Positions 14,057 through 23,578 of a stretch of DNA of 64,000 nucleotides are shown piece by piece. The position numbers and the translations under genes are program-made. Source of the DNA: Flavobacterium xueshanense (GTDB taxonomy: Bacteria; Bacteroidota; Bacteroidia; Flavobacteriales; Flavobacteriaceae); NCBI RefSeq assembly GCF_900112975.1, contig NZ_FONQ01000001.1, forward strand, positions 434,001-498,000, read 5' to 3'. Each line of letters opens with the position of its first letter. Within the stretch, counting starts at the first letter, position 1. Under the pieces are notes generated by a model, which saw only the letters and a program-made list of their open reading frames with translations, was not told where the DNA came from and searched no databases.

Positions 14057-15382
14057 ATGAAAAATTCATTAATGGCTTTAGGTGCTTTGTTTATGCTAGG
14101 AGGAGTCGCTTCAGCGCAGAAAGTAGCTTTTGAGGAATACAAATTAGACAATGGCTTACATGTGATTTTACACAACGATCCATCTGCTCCTACTGTGATT
14201 ACCTCAGTAATGTACCACGTGGGTGCCAAAGACGAAAATCCGGAAAGAACTGGTTTTGCTCACTTTTTTGAACATTTGTTATTTGAAGGAACCGAAAATA
14301 TCAAACGCGGTGAGTGGTTTAAGATTGTAACCGGAAACGGCGGTGTCAACAATGCGAACACTACTGATGACAGAACGTATTACTATGAAGTTTTTCCTTC
14401 TAACAACCTGGAATTAGGTTTATGGATGGAAGCAGAAAGAATGTTGCATCCAGTAATCAATCAAATTGGTGTTAATACTCAAAACGAAGTGGTGAAAGAA
14501 GAAAAAAGACTGCGTGTTGACAATCAGCCTTACGGAAACTTTTTGGCGGAAGTAAAAAAGAATATTTTCACAAAACACCCATACCGTTGGGCAACTATCG
14601 GTTCTATGAGCCATTTAGACGCTGCAACATTAGAAGAATTCCAAGCTTTCAACAAGAAATTTTACATTCCGAACAATGCTGTTTTGATTGTTGCCGGTGA
14701 TTTCAAAAATGAACAAGCAAAAGAATGGATTCAAAAATATTTTGGACCTATTAAAAAAGGACCTGCTATTCAAAGAGAAAAATTTGTTGAAGAGCCGATT
14801 ACCAAAACCATCAAAGCAAAATTTGAAGATGCTAACATCCAAATTCCTGCAATTGTAGCAGCGTACAGAACGCCCTCTATGAAAACCAGAGATGCAAGAG
14901 TACTAGACATGATTTCATCTATTTTAAGCGATGGAAAAAGCTCAAGATTATACAAGAAAATAGTTGACGACAAGAAAATGGCCCTGCAGATTGGCGCTTT
15001 TAGTAACAGTCAAGAAGATTATGGCAGTTATATCATTTACGGTTTGCCACAAGCTCCAAACACTGCTGAGAATATTCTTGCTGAAATCGACTTGGAAATT
15101 GTAAAACTTCAAACGGAATTACTTTCTGAAAAAGATTTACAAAAATTACAAAATAAATTCGAAAACCAATATGTAAACAGCAATTCGACCATTGACGGTA
15201 TTGCTGACAACTTGGCTTCTTACCATTTGTTATACGGTGATGTAAACTTAATCAACACCGAAATCGAAATCTACCATTCCATCACTCGTGAAGAAATCAG
15301 AGATATTGCCAAGAAATATTTAAATCCAAACCAAAGATTAGTTTTGGATTACGTTCCATCTAAAGACAAAGCTCAAAACTAA
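14057..15382 (+). CDS. M16 family zinc peptidase, catalytic subunit, exported
   Basis: I start at the ATG at 14057, which gives a signal peptide (NSLMALGALFMLGGVASA, cleaved before QKVA) and 441 residues. A longer frame upstream would hide the signal. The inverzincin motif HFFEHLLFEG (HxxEH, residues 69-73) and the distal NEVVKEEKRL glutamate about 75 residues later are intact. The second half-domain begins near residue 240. It is likely a periplasmic peptidase acting with the downstream M16-like protein 11 bp away, as active and inactive halves do in mitochondrial processing peptidase and bacterial M16B pairs. Confidence 0.94.
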   Translation: MKNSLMALGALFMLGGVASAQKVAFEEYKLDNGLHVILHNDPSAPTVITSVMYHVGAKDENPERTGFAHFFEHLLFEGTENIKRGEWFKIVTGNGGVNNANTTDDRTYYYEVFPSNNLELGLWMEAERMLHPVINQIGVNTQNEVVKEEKRLRVDNQPYGNFLAEVKKNIFTKHPYRWATIGSMSHLDAATLEEFQAFNKKFYIPNNAVLIVAGDFKNEQAKEWIQKYFGPIKKGPAIQREKFVEEPITKTIKAKFEDANIQIPAIVAAYRTPSMKTRDARVLDMISSILSDGKSSRLYKKIVDDKKMALQIGAFSNSQEDYGSYIIYGLPQAPNTAENILAEIDLEIVKLQTELLSEKDLQKLQNKFENQYVNSNSTIDGIADNLASYHLLYGDVNLINTEIEIYHSITREEIRDIAKKYLNPNQRLVLDYVPSKDKAQN

Positions 15383-15393
15383 GATATATCATT

Positions 15394-17442
15394 ATGAAAA
15401 AATCAATATTAATTTTATCAAGCTTGTTCTTAACAGTAATCATGCAAGGACAAATCATCCCTCAGCCTAAACCCGGAGTCGCTCCAACAATAAAAATTGG
15501 AAAACCGATAACATTTGAATTAAAAAATGGTTTAAAAGTTATGGTGGTCGAAAACCATAAATTACCTCGAGTATCATTCAGTCTTACGTTAGACAATGAT
15601 CCGTATGCTGAAGGCGACAAAAAAGGAGTTGCTGACATGACCAGTACTTTAATTGGAAGCGGCACAACTAAAATTTCTAAAACAGCTTTCAATGAAGAAG
15701 TGGATTTTCTGGGAGCCAACATCAATTTTAGTACTAATGGCGCTTCAGCAAGCGCATTATCTAAATATTCTGGAAGAGTTTTAGAACTAATGGCTGATGG
15801 TGCATTAAACCCAAACTTCACCCAAGAGGAATTTGACAAAGAAAAAACAAAACTTATTGAAGGATTGAAAGCAAATGAAAAAAGCGTTTCAGCAGTAGCA
15901 GCAAGAGTTATAAATGTTTTGACTTATGGAAAAAACCATCCCGCAGGCGAATATGTAAGCGAAGCTACATTGAAAAATGTAACACTTGCGGATGTAAAAG
16001 CGAATTACAATACTTATTTTGTTCCAAGTAACGCTTACCTAATTATTGTTGGGGATGTAAAATTCAAAGAAACAAAAAAAATGGTAGAGAAATTCTTTGG
16101 TTCATGGAAAAAAGAAGCTGCTCCTTCTATTTCTTACAGCGATCCAAAAGATGTTTCGGCTTCACAAATTAACTTTATTGATATGCCGAATGCAGTTCAA
16201 TCAGAAGTTGCGGTATTGAATATTTCGAAACTTAAAATGACTGATCCTGATTATTTTGCTGTTTTGATAGCAAACCAAATCCTTGGAGGTGATTTCAACA
16301 GTTATATTAATATGAACTTAAGAGAAGCTCACGGATGGACGTATGGCGCTAGAACTAGCATTTACGGAGACAAACGCGTTTCTACTTTCAATGCTTCTAC
16401 GCAAGTTCGTAATGCAGTAACAGACAGTACGGTTGTTGAGATTTTCAAAGAATTCAAAAAAATCAGAACTGAAAAAGTGACTGAAGAAATGTTAGCCAGC
16501 GTAAAAGCAGGATACATTGGACGATTTGTAATGCAAATTGAAAAACCACAAACGGTAGCAGGATATGCTTTGAGAATTCAAACGCAAAGCTTACCGGCCG
16601 ATTTTTACGAAAATTACATCAAAAACATCAGCGCTGTAACAGCAGATGACATTTTGAGAGTTGCCAATAAATATTTCTTGGCTGACAACAGCAGAGTTGT
16701 AATTGTAGGAAAAGCAGCTGATGTAGCTCCTAATTTAGAAAAATTGAAATTCCCGGTATCATACTTTGATAAATACGGAAATCCAACGGCTAAACCTGAA
16801 TTCAAAAAATCGGTTCCAGCTGGAGTTACTGCAAAAAGCGTTATTGACAATTACATCAAAGCTATTGGCGGAGAAAAAGCAGCTTCGGCTGTAAAAACAA
16901 TCGCAATGTTTGGAACTACAACAATTCCACAAGCGCCTTCTCCATTAAATTTTACTTCTAAAATTGATGCCAAAGGAAAACTTATGGTTGAATTAGCCAT
17001 GGGAACAATGAGCATAATGAAACAAGTGGTAAATGAAAAAGGAGCTTACGTAATGCAACAGGGACAGCGCCAAAACATCGAAGGAACAATGCTAACAGAC
17101 ATGAAAGCGGCTGCAACACCATTTGAAGAATTATCTCTTTCTAAAAAACAAGGATTAACTTTAGAAACTATTGAGTCTATTAACGGAAAAGATGCTTATG
17201 CTGTTAAAAACGGAAAAACTACTTTGTTTTATGACGTAGCATCTGGTTTAAAATTAGCCGAATCTAAAGTGGTTGAACAAGGCGGTAAAAGCATTACACA
17301 AACTACAAATTATGCAGATTACAAAGAAGTAAAAGGAGTTAAAGTTCCTTTTAATATCATACAAAATGTAGGTTTTGAATTGGATATAAAAATGTCTGAT
17401 GTAAAAATTAATGAAGGTGTTTCAGATGCTGATTTTTTATAA
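15394..17442 (+). CDS. M16-like non-catalytic partner with extra C-terminal domain
   Basis: The 682-residue protein has a signal peptide (ILILSSLFLTVIMQG). The M16 fold spans residues 30-470, but at the zinc site the sequence reads GVADMTSTLIGSG in place of HxxEH, so it cannot bind zinc there. NLREAHGWTYGARTSIYG is the conserved R/Y substrate-binding region of regulatory halves. About 200 extra residues follow (IDNYIKAIGGEKAASAVKTI onward), read as a beta-rich LolA/outer-membrane-sorting-like domain. Together with the upstream gene it likely makes one heterodimeric periplasmic peptidase. Confidence 0.88.
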   Translation: MKKSILILSSLFLTVIMQGQIIPQPKPGVAPTIKIGKPITFELKNGLKVMVVENHKLPRVSFSLTLDNDPYAEGDKKGVADMTSTLIGSGTTKISKTAFNEEVDFLGANINFSTNGASASALSKYSGRVLELMADGALNPNFTQEEFDKEKTKLIEGLKANEKSVSAVAARVINVLTYGKNHPAGEYVSEATLKNVTLADVKANYNTYFVPSNAYLIIVGDVKFKETKKMVEKFFGSWKKEAAPSISYSDPKDVSASQINFIDMPNAVQSEVAVLNISKLKMTDPDYFAVLIANQILGGDFNSYINMNLREAHGWTYGARTSIYGDKRVSTFNASTQVRNAVTDSTVVEIFKEFKKIRTEKVTEEMLASVKAGYIGRFVMQIEKPQTVAGYALRIQTQSLPADFYENYIKNISAVTADDILRVANKYFLADNSRVVIVGKAADVAPNLEKLKFPVSYFDKYGNPTAKPEFKKSVPAGVTAKSVIDNYIKAIGGEKAASAVKTIAMFGTTTIPQAPSPLNFTSKIDAKGKLMVELAMGTMSIMKQVVNEKGAYVMQQGQRQNIEGTMLTDMKAAATPFEELSLSKKQGLTLETIESINGKDAYAVKNGKTTLFYDVASGLKLAESKVVEQGGKSITQTTNYADYKEVKGVKVPFNIIQNVGFELDIKMSDVKINEGVSDADFL

Positions 17443-17460
17443 TCAAATCTTGAATTAACA

Positions 17461-17496
17461 AACAAAGGCTGTCTAAAAAGACAGCCTTTGTTGTTT
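17461..17496 (+). terminator. Terminator of the M16 pair
   Basis: AACAAAGGCTGTCT and AGACAGCCTTTGTT form a perfect 14-bp stem around AAAA, 19 bp past the stop codon. It can also act for the convergent EamA gene. Confidence 0.93.
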
Positions 17497-17525
17497 TATG
17501 CTATTTAAACTTTTCAAAATGATTA

Positions 17526-18392
17526 CTACTTCTTCGATGATAAATACACTCCGATTAAAATAATAAAGGCACCAAAAAACTGCACTGACGTAAGCATTTC
17601 ATTGTCTAACAATCCCCAGCAAAAAGCAACAACAGGAATCAAATAGGTTACTGAAGTAGCAAAAACCGGTGAAGACATTTGGATCAATTTAAAAAACAAA
17701 ATATTCGCAATTCCGGTTCCCACAACCCCAAGAATCATTATAAACATTATCGATTCCTGCACTTTCACATCATGTACTATTTCGAAGAAACCGGAGAAAG
17801 CCAAGATTATGAATGCCGGAAAAAACAATACCATAAAATTCCCGGTAGTAATACTCAACGGACTCAAATCATGCAAATATTTTTTGATTAAATTCACATT
17901 TACTGCGTAGCATATCGAAGCTATTAAAACCAAAATAGCATAATAATAGTTTTGTTCCGGATGATGCATGGCACCGTTCAAAATCAACAAGGCGCTTCCT
18001 AATAAACCAATTAGAATACCAAAAATCTGATTTCTTTTGAATTGCAATCCAAAAACCAAAGCTCCTAAAATCAGCGTATTCAAAGGGGTCAGGGAATTCA
18101 AAATAGAACTCACGGAACTATCAATTTCAGTCTGTGCAATTGCAAACAAGTAAGCGGGTATAAATGTCCCGAATAAAGAAGTTAAAGCAATGTATTTCCA
18201 TTTATGTGCCGGAATTTTGGACAAACTTTTAAACCCTATCAATACTAAAAAAACAGCAGCAAAAATGATTCGCAACGATCCCAATTGTAAAGCCGTTAAG
18301 CCAATTAGTCCTTTTTTTATTAGTATAAATGAACTTCCCCACACCAAGGCAAGAATTATCAAGTACACCCATTTTAACTGCTTCGATTCCAT
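17526..18392 (-). CDS. EamA/DMT-superfamily transporter
   Basis: The 288-residue protein has ten hydrophobic segments arranged as two EamA repeats (repeat 1 starting WVYLIILALVWGSSFILIKKG, repeat 2 around YAILVLIASICYAVNVNLIKKYL). WGSSF and the second-repeat PV..F..G..LL..E signature (written PVVAFCWGLLDNEMLTSVQFFG) are typical. It ends in the charged SSKK. Members export metabolites or amino acids. The substrate is not evident. Confidence 0.93.
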   Translation of the reverse strand: MESKQLKWVYLIILALVWGSSFILIKKGLIGLTALQLGSLRIIFAAVFLVLIGFKSLSKIPAHKWKYIALTSLFGTFIPAYLFAIAQTEIDSSVSSILNSLTPLNTLILGALVFGLQFKRNQIFGILIGLLGSALLILNGAMHHPEQNYYYAILVLIASICYAVNVNLIKKYLHDLSPLSITTGNFMVLFFPAFIILAFSGFFEIVHDVKVQESIMFIMILGVVGTGIANILFFKLIQMSSPVFATSVTYLIPVVAFCWGLLDNEMLTSVQFFGAFIILIGVYLSSKK

Positions 18393-18501
18393 AAAAATAA
18401 TTTTGCCCCAAAATTGTAATTATTTTATGAATTAGTCCTTCTTTTTTTAATTAATTTTGTGAAATACAAAGACGCTTTTAATCTATAAAATCTACATCAT
18501 A

Positions 18502-18906
18502 ATGAATTATAAAAAATCAATCGTAACGCTAGTACTTGCAAGTATTTTATTTGTAGGTTGTAAAGAAAAAGAAACGAAAATGGTTCCAGAAGAAACAGCA
18601 ACTACAGAAGCTCTAAAAGTTGAAAAAGACCCGAGCGATAGCGAACAGCCGAAGAAAATTGCAGCTGCCAATCTTCAGACAGCGAGTTTCTCTGTAGAAG
18701 GAATGACATGCGCTGTAGGTTGTGCCAAAACGATTCAAGAAGATCTAACCGGACTGGACGGCGTTCAGAAAGCAACGGTAGATTTTGAAAAAAAATTAGC
18801 CACCGTAACTTTTGACAAAACAGTTCAAACTCCAGAAAAATTGACTAAAGTTGTCGAAGCCGCCGCAGACGGTAAAACATACAAAGTTTCAAATATGAAG
18901 TCGTAA
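18502..18906 (+). CDS. Lipoprotein with heavy-metal-associated (HMA) domain
   Basis: The 134-residue protein has a lipobox (ILFVGCKEKE, Cys20), a linker rich in Glu/Thr, then an HMA-type ferredoxin-like domain (residues 62-130: ASFSVEGMTCAVGCAKTIQEDL, VQKATVDFEKKLATVTFD). The metal loop has two cysteines separated by three residues (CAVGC) rather than the usual two. The linker residues 43-53 (DPSDSEQPKKI) are encoded by a repeat found also in the acetyltransferase gene at 43496. It likely binds a soft metal such as Cu at the cell envelope; specificity is unknown. Confidence 0.88.
   Translation: MNYKKSIVTLVLASILFVGCKEKETKMVPEETATTEALKVEKDPSDSEQPKKIAAANLQTASFSVEGMTCAVGCAKTIQEDLTGLDGVQKATVDFEKKLATVTFDKTVQTPEKLTKVVEAAADGKTYKVSNMKS
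18628..18659 (+). repeat. In-frame coding repeat, copy 1 (SDSEQPK peptide)
   Basis: It contains CGAGCGATAGCGAACAGCCG and continues into GAAG. Over about 32 bp it differs from copy 2 (43496-43527) at only about three or four positions. Both are read in the same frame as D-[PT]-S-D-S-E-Q-P-K. It is richer in G+C than its surroundings. Confidence 0.8.
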
Positions 18907-18929
18907 ATAGACTTTTAAATTGCATAAAT

Positions 18930-18962
18930 AAAGCATTCGCCAGTAACCGAATGCTTTTTTTA
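18930..18962 (+). terminator. Terminator of the HMA lipoprotein gene
   Basis: AAAGCATTCG and CGAATGCTTT pair around an 8-nt loop and run into T7, 24 bp past the stop. Confidence 0.88.
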
Positions 18963-19080
18963 TACAAGAAAGTGAAACTCATTTAAGAAAGCGCTGTATC
19001 CAATATTTACACGCTTATTTGTAATTAAATGTCTTGTATGATTATAAAAAAATATTGCTTGTTGAAAATTTATAGTGTTA

Positions 19081-19644
19081 TTATTTCCATTTCAAGGTTT
19101 CCATCAGTCGCTGCATGTCATTTTTGATGTAACTCGCCGCCGGCATAATAGAATCATAATTGGGTTTTGCATAGAAGTAAACGGAACCTGTCACAAAATG
19201 TCGCGTGCTGTCCGTAGCATAAAACTGTGAGTTTGTGGCCGCATTTCCCTCTACCTGATAAAACATACCGTATACTTTTTTATCGGGATTCAAATACGGT
19301 TGTTCCAGAATATCGTCCGCTTTTATCACGTGTTCAAAAGTCAATTTTTGCGCATCCCGCAACAGTTCATTAATATTTTTCGTGACTGGTTTGTAGGTGA
19401 GATAAATAGTTGCTTTCATTTTTGGATACGTAATGGTAAAACCGCAATCCGTCTCTTTTTTGATAATAGCAGCCGAATTCATTTCGAAAGTAAAAGGACA
19501 TTCATTTGCAAAATTTACATATTTAGCTTCCGGATAATCCAATCGCAAATAGCTGGAAGGTTTAGGCAAGACATCATCTTTACAACTAAAACTCAACAGT
19601 GACATTATTACTATTGCCAAAAAAGTGATTATTTTTTTAAACAT
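19081..19644 (-). CDS. gldD: Gliding motility lipoprotein GldD
   Basis: I start at 19644 (MFKKIITFLAIVIMSLLSFSC), which puts the lipobox Cys where a lipoprotein needs it. An upstream in-frame ATG at 19698 would add 18 unneeded residues. The 187-residue protein matches GldD: LPKPSSYLRLDYPEA, FANECPFTFEMN, GFTITYPKMKATIYLTYKPV and a closing DMQRLMETLKWK. GldD is required for gliding and is part of the envelope machinery tied to type IX secretion in F. johnsoniae. It follows gldE, as it does there. Confidence 0.95.
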   Translation of the reverse strand: MFKKIITFLAIVIMSLLSFSCKDDVLPKPSSYLRLDYPEAKYVNFANECPFTFEMNSAAIIKKETDCGFTITYPKMKATIYLTYKPVTKNINELLRDAQKLTFEHVIKADDILEQPYLNPDKKVYGMFYQVEGNAATNSQFYATDSTRHFVTGSVYFYAKPNYDSIMPAASYIKNDMQRLMETLKWK

Positions 19645-19734
19645 TTTTATTCTAAATTTATTTAATCTCTTATTTTTCAAAAGAAACACATTCCACAATA
19701 GTTTCCCTTGCTTCGAAGGCGGTTAGGCAGAGGA

Positions 19735-21030
19735 TTATTCAATTGTTACTTTTATTTGCTTCACCCGTTTCTGATCCACTGATTCTATAATGAACAGACA
19801 ATTTTCGAATGAAATTTTCTCATTTTTTTTTGGAAAATTTCCTAAAATTTCAAGAATAAAACCAGCCAATGTCTCAGCTTCTCCTTTTTTTATTTCGAAT
19901 AATTCTTCGTCAACATCAATTATTCTGTAAAAATCCTTGAGGTTTATTTTTCCTTCAAAAAGGTAATTTTTATCATCAATTTGCGAAAAATTAATATTCT
20001 CGTCATCAAATTCATCACTGATATCACCTACAATTTCTTCAATAACATCTTCAAGTGATACCAAACCGGAAGTTCCTCCATATTCATCGACTACAATCGC
20101 CAAATGCCTTTTCATACCCTGAAAATCTTTTAGCAAATTGTCCAGTTTTTTATTTTCAGGAACAAAGAAAGGCTCTCGCAACAATGATTTCCAGTCAAAT
20201 TCATTTGTATTAATATGCGGAAGTAAATCTTTGACAAACAAAACGCCTTCTATCTGGTCTATATTGTCTCGATAAACCGGAATTCTGGAAAATCCTTTTT
20301 CTATGATTTTAGGACAAATAACAGAAAAAGATTCGTCTATTTCTAAAGCAAAAATATCGATTCTGGGACTCATCACTTGCCTCGTATCGGTATTTCCAAA
20401 GCTTACAATTCCTTCTAAAATTTTCTGCTCTTCGGTCGAAGTTTCATCTGAAGCTGTTAATTCTAATGCTTGAGACAACTGGTCGACAGAGAAATTTGTT
20501 TTTTGCTTTCCCAATTTATTGTGCAAATAAATTGTGACGGCACGCATGGGTAAACTTATTGGCGAAAGCAATTTATCCAAAAAAGCAATTGGATATACAA
20601 TCAGTTTGGCAAACTTTATATTGTTTCTGCTTGCGTAAACTTTTGGTAAGACCTCGCCAAATAATAAAATTAAAAAAGTGGCTGTCAGCACTTCCAGAAT
20701 AAATTTTAAAAGTGGCGATGTTACGCCCGAAAAAATAGTTCTTCCAACGAATGAAAACAACAGTATTATAGAAATATTGATGAAATTATTAGCGACAAGA
20801 AGTGTCGCTAGCAGTTTTTTTGGTTTTTCTAAAAGTTTAACAATAATTTTTCCTTTGGAGTTATTTTCCTGTACTGTTTTATCAATATCCTTTTGTGACA
20901 ACGAAAATAAAGCTACTTCGGCACCTGAAATTAAAGCAGAACAAAATAGCAAAATAACTATTCCTGTAAAGCCAAATACTACATTACTATCAATAACGTA
21001 AGCAAAAAATAAACTGGGCTCTGGGTCCAA
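19735..21030 (-). CDS. gldE: Gliding-motility-associated protein GldE (CNNM/CorC-type membrane protein)
   Basis: The 431-residue protein has an N-terminal CNNM domain with three to four membrane segments (FTGIVILLFCSALISGAEVALFSLS, LLATLLVANNFINISIILLFSFVG, FLILLFGEVLPKVYAS). A CBS pair follows (VMSPRIDIFALEID, FSRIPVYRDNIDQIEGVLFVKDLL, HLAIVVDEYGGTSGLVSLEDVIEEIVGDI). A CorC/HlyC C-terminal domain ends the protein. GldE partners GldD in gliding Bacteroidetes. It starts 23 bp after ssb and ends 90 bp before gldD, consistent with one operon. Confidence 0.95.
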   Translation of the reverse strand: MDPEPSLFFAYVIDSNVVFGFTGIVILLFCSALISGAEVALFSLSQKDIDKTVQENNSKGKIIVKLLEKPKKLLATLLVANNFINISIILLFSFVGRTIFSGVTSPLLKFILEVLTATFLILLFGEVLPKVYASRNNIKFAKLIVYPIAFLDKLLSPISLPMRAVTIYLHNKLGKQKTNFSVDQLSQALELTASDETSTEEQKILEGIVSFGNTDTRQVMSPRIDIFALEIDESFSVICPKIIEKGFSRIPVYRDNIDQIEGVLFVKDLLPHINTNEFDWKSLLREPFFVPENKKLDNLLKDFQGMKRHLAIVVDEYGGTSGLVSLEDVIEEIVGDISDEFDDENINFSQIDDKNYLFEGKINLKDFYRIIDVDEELFEIKKGEAETLAGFILEILGNFPKKNEKISFENCLFIIESVDQKRVKQIKVTIE

Positions 21031-21053
21031 ATTAGTTAAGATTAATTAAACAA

Positions 21054-21494
21054 TCAAAATGGCAAGTCATTAATAGGCAAGACATTATTTTCCGGGTCAA
21101 AATTAGTGTTTTTCGCAACATCAGCTGCAGGAATTTGTTTGTTGTTTTCACTGTCTTTTTTTGTGGAAAGAAAAGTGAATTCGGTTACCTGAATTTCAGT
21201 GGTGTGCTTCGTACTTCCATCCTCTGACTGCCATTGACGGGACTTAATGCGTCCTTCCACATATATTTTATCGCCTTTAGAAAGGTATTTTTCACAAAGT
21301 TCAGCCGCTTTATTGCGAACAACTAAATTATGCCACTCTGTAGAAGTGATTTTTTCATTCGTGGTTTTGTTGATATACACTTCGTTTGTTGCCAACTGAA
21401 ACCTTCCAATACAATTGCCTCCGTCAAAATAATGCATTTTGACATCATCGCCAAGAAAACCAATTAGCATAACCTTATTTAATGTTCCGTTCAT
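21054..21494 (-). CDS. ssb: Single-stranded DNA-binding protein
   Basis: The 146-residue protein has the OB-fold start MNGTLNKVMLIGFLGDDVKMHYFDGGN, the strand set WHNLVVRNKAAELCEKYLSKGDKIYVEGRIKSRQW, and the acidic C-terminal tip INDLPF that binds partner repair proteins. It sits between the GLPGLI gene and gldE, in the mutY-ssb-gldE-gldD order known from Flavobacterium with one gene added. Confidence 0.96.
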   Translation of the reverse strand: MNGTLNKVMLIGFLGDDVKMHYFDGGNCIGRFQLATNEVYINKTTNEKITSTEWHNLVVRNKAAELCEKYLSKGDKIYVEGRIKSRQWQSEDGSTKHTTEIQVTEFTFLSTKKDSENNKQIPAADVAKNTNFDPENNVLPINDLPF

Positions 21495-21591
21495 TTTAAA
21501 ATTTGGTATTTTATCAAAGATACATTTTTTTAGAAACTCTATAAATCCTTTTCAATAAAATTACGAAGCACAATTTGTAACGTTTTACACT

Positions 21592-22368
21592 TTAATGACC
21601 TTCAATACTCTGCTTTTTGCTGGAAATTTTTATTCTGGTAATTGTGCTGTTCCCTCTAATTTCAGTGGTAGTTTTAGGTCCTGAATTAAACTCACTGACC
21701 TTAACTTTGACATAACTCTCAACTTGCGCCATAGTAACGGTTTCTTTAGGTGTTTCCGGTTTTACTATTTCAATCGGAGTCTTTTCAATTTTCAATGCAG
21801 TAGCGTGAGTTTCATGATATGCAGTACCAACATACAATATAAGCCCAGGAAGTCCATCGAATTTTTCTGGTCCGGCATTGATGGCAATATCCTCCGTAAA
21901 CCAAGCTATAAAAAAATAACCAAAAGCATTTGACGTTGCTTTTTTACATTTAAAACCAAGAATTTCTTTAGTCTCGTTGGTAATTTTCCAATCCCATTTG
22001 AGTAAACTGTCTTTCCCATAAAAATTTTTATTATTATAAAAATTAAATAACAGCTCATTCTTATTGAAATCTTTATAATACCATTTCTCTATGAAATAAT
22101 TGGTTAAATTGTACTGTGCTTCAGGTTCTTCGAAACCACCCTCTTCAATCTTTTCTATGTTTTTAGTTTCTGTACTATTTTTATATAATGAAATACCGTC
22201 TTGATATTGCATGATATAATTATGGGAAGCTAGCTTCATCTTTCTCGCAAACTTAGGAGTTGCTTCTAGGTTTTCTTTACTTAAAATGTTCTTCTCAGCA
22301 TAATTAACCGTGACAGTTTGGGAATATCCAATAATCGACAATAAAAAAAGTAGATACGTAACTTTCAT
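21592..22368 (-). CDS. GLPGLI family secreted protein
   Basis: The 258-residue protein has a short signal peptide (VTYLLFLLSIIGYSQ) and the family-naming motif in KFDGLPGLILYVG near residue 175, preceded by CKKATSNAFGYFFIAWFTEDIAINAGPE. GLPGLI proteins are common in Bacteroidetes and their function is unknown. Its place between mutY and ssb interrupts the usual gliding cluster order. About 100 bp on each side carries no gene. Confidence 0.92.
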   Translation of the reverse strand: MKVTYLLFLLSIIGYSQTVTVNYAEKNILSKENLEATPKFARKMKLASHNYIMQYQDGISLYKNSTETKNIEKIEEGGFEEPEAQYNLTNYFIEKWYYKDFNKNELLFNFYNNKNFYGKDSLLKWDWKITNETKEILGFKCKKATSNAFGYFFIAWFTEDIAINAGPEKFDGLPGLILYVGTAYHETHATALKIEKTPIEIVKPETPKETVTMAQVESYVKVKVSEFNSGPKTTTEIRGNSTITRIKISSKKQSIEGH

Positions 22369-22481
22369 TTTTCTTATTTATTTAAATTAATTTTAAAAGA
22401 TTGATGCCTAGCAATTTCATAAAATATAAAATTTCAAACATTCATTAAAGAAACGAATAAAAAACACTCGTCAAACAAATA

Positions 22482-23519
22482 TTACAAATCTTTTTCTATA
22501 AAATTATGAATCACAATTGGGAATGGGAACGATTTCAAAGTCTCGTTGTTTATTCCGTTTTCAATTCTTCCTTTTACATTTATTTTCCAAAATTTGATAT
22601 GCAAATGTTGGTGTGACAATTTATGAATGATACTTTTCTCGTTGTATTCTAACATACTTATAACAGTATTATCTTTAAAATAATCACCCTGAACAGCTTC
22701 ACTTACATAATCAAAATCTTCTTCTTTTTCTGTTTCAATCAATGGGTATTGATAGAGATTGTGCCATATTCCTTTATCCGTTCGTTTTTGAATTATGGTG
22801 TTGTCATTTTCATCTGCAACAACCAAATAATTAAAGTATCGGTTGCGAATTTTTATCTTTTTGGATTTTACAGGCAACTGATCGACTTTGTTTTTTTGCA
22901 AAGCGGCGCAACTTTCGTTGAAAATACAAATACCGCAATTCGGACTTTTAGGAACGCATTGCAACGCGCCAAATTCCATAATAGCTTGATTGAAAGTCGC
23001 AGGATTATTTTTTGGCATCAGTTCGAAAGCCAAAGAAGCGAATTCTTTTTTGGCGGAAGCCTGAGCAATATCGGTATCCATATCAAAATAACGGGACAAA
23101 ACCCGGAACACATTTCCATCAACAACAGGAACGGCCTCATTATAGGAGAAAGAAGCAATGGCAGCGGCGGTGTATTCTCCTACCCCTTTCAGTTTCAATA
23201 AGTCATTATAATTGCCTGGAAATACTCCTGATAATTCCTGTGCTATATACTGCGCGGTTTTATGCAAGTTACGGGCTCTGGAATAATACCCTAATCCCTG
23301 CCAGAGTTTCAAAACCTGTTCTTCATTGGCTTTCGCCAAATCAAAAACAGTGGAAAAAGCGGTTGTAAAAGACAAAAAATAAGGCATTCCTTGCGCAACA
23401 CGCGTTTGTTGCAACATGATTTCAGAGAGCCAAATAGGATACGGATCAGTGGTATTTCTCCACGGTAAATCGCGTTTATTTCGTAAATACCATTGTATTA
23501 ACAAGTTAGAAAAAATCAT
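22482..23519 (-). CDS. mutY: A/G-specific adenine glycosylase MutY
   Basis: The 345-residue enzyme removes A mispaired with 8-oxoG. It has the helix-hairpin-helix LKGVGEYTAAAIASF, the catalytic Asp in VVDGNVFRVLSRYF, and a complete [4Fe-4S] loop with Cys spacing 6-2-5 (CVPKSPNCGICIFNESC). The C-terminal MutT-like domain (NRYFNYLVVADENDN to LSHQHLHIKFW) recognises 8-oxoG. It is divergent from the HU gene at 23653. Confidence 0.97.
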   Translation of the reverse strand: MIFSNLLIQWYLRNKRDLPWRNTTDPYPIWLSEIMLQQTRVAQGMPYFLSFTTAFSTVFDLAKANEEQVLKLWQGLGYYSRARNLHKTAQYIAQELSGVFPGNYNDLLKLKGVGEYTAAAIASFSYNEAVPVVDGNVFRVLSRYFDMDTDIAQASAKKEFASLAFELMPKNNPATFNQAIMEFGALQCVPKSPNCGICIFNESCAALQKNKVDQLPVKSKKIKIRNRYFNYLVVADENDNTIIQKRTDKGIWHNLYQYPLIETEKEEDFDYVSEAVQGDYFKDNTVISMLEYNEKSIIHKLSHQHLHIKFWKINVKGRIENGINNETLKSFPFPIVIHNFIEKDL

Positions 23520-23578
23520 GTTTTAATTTTTTGTTAGCAAAAGTAAAAGTTTATGTGATTAAAATTTAATGAATTAGC

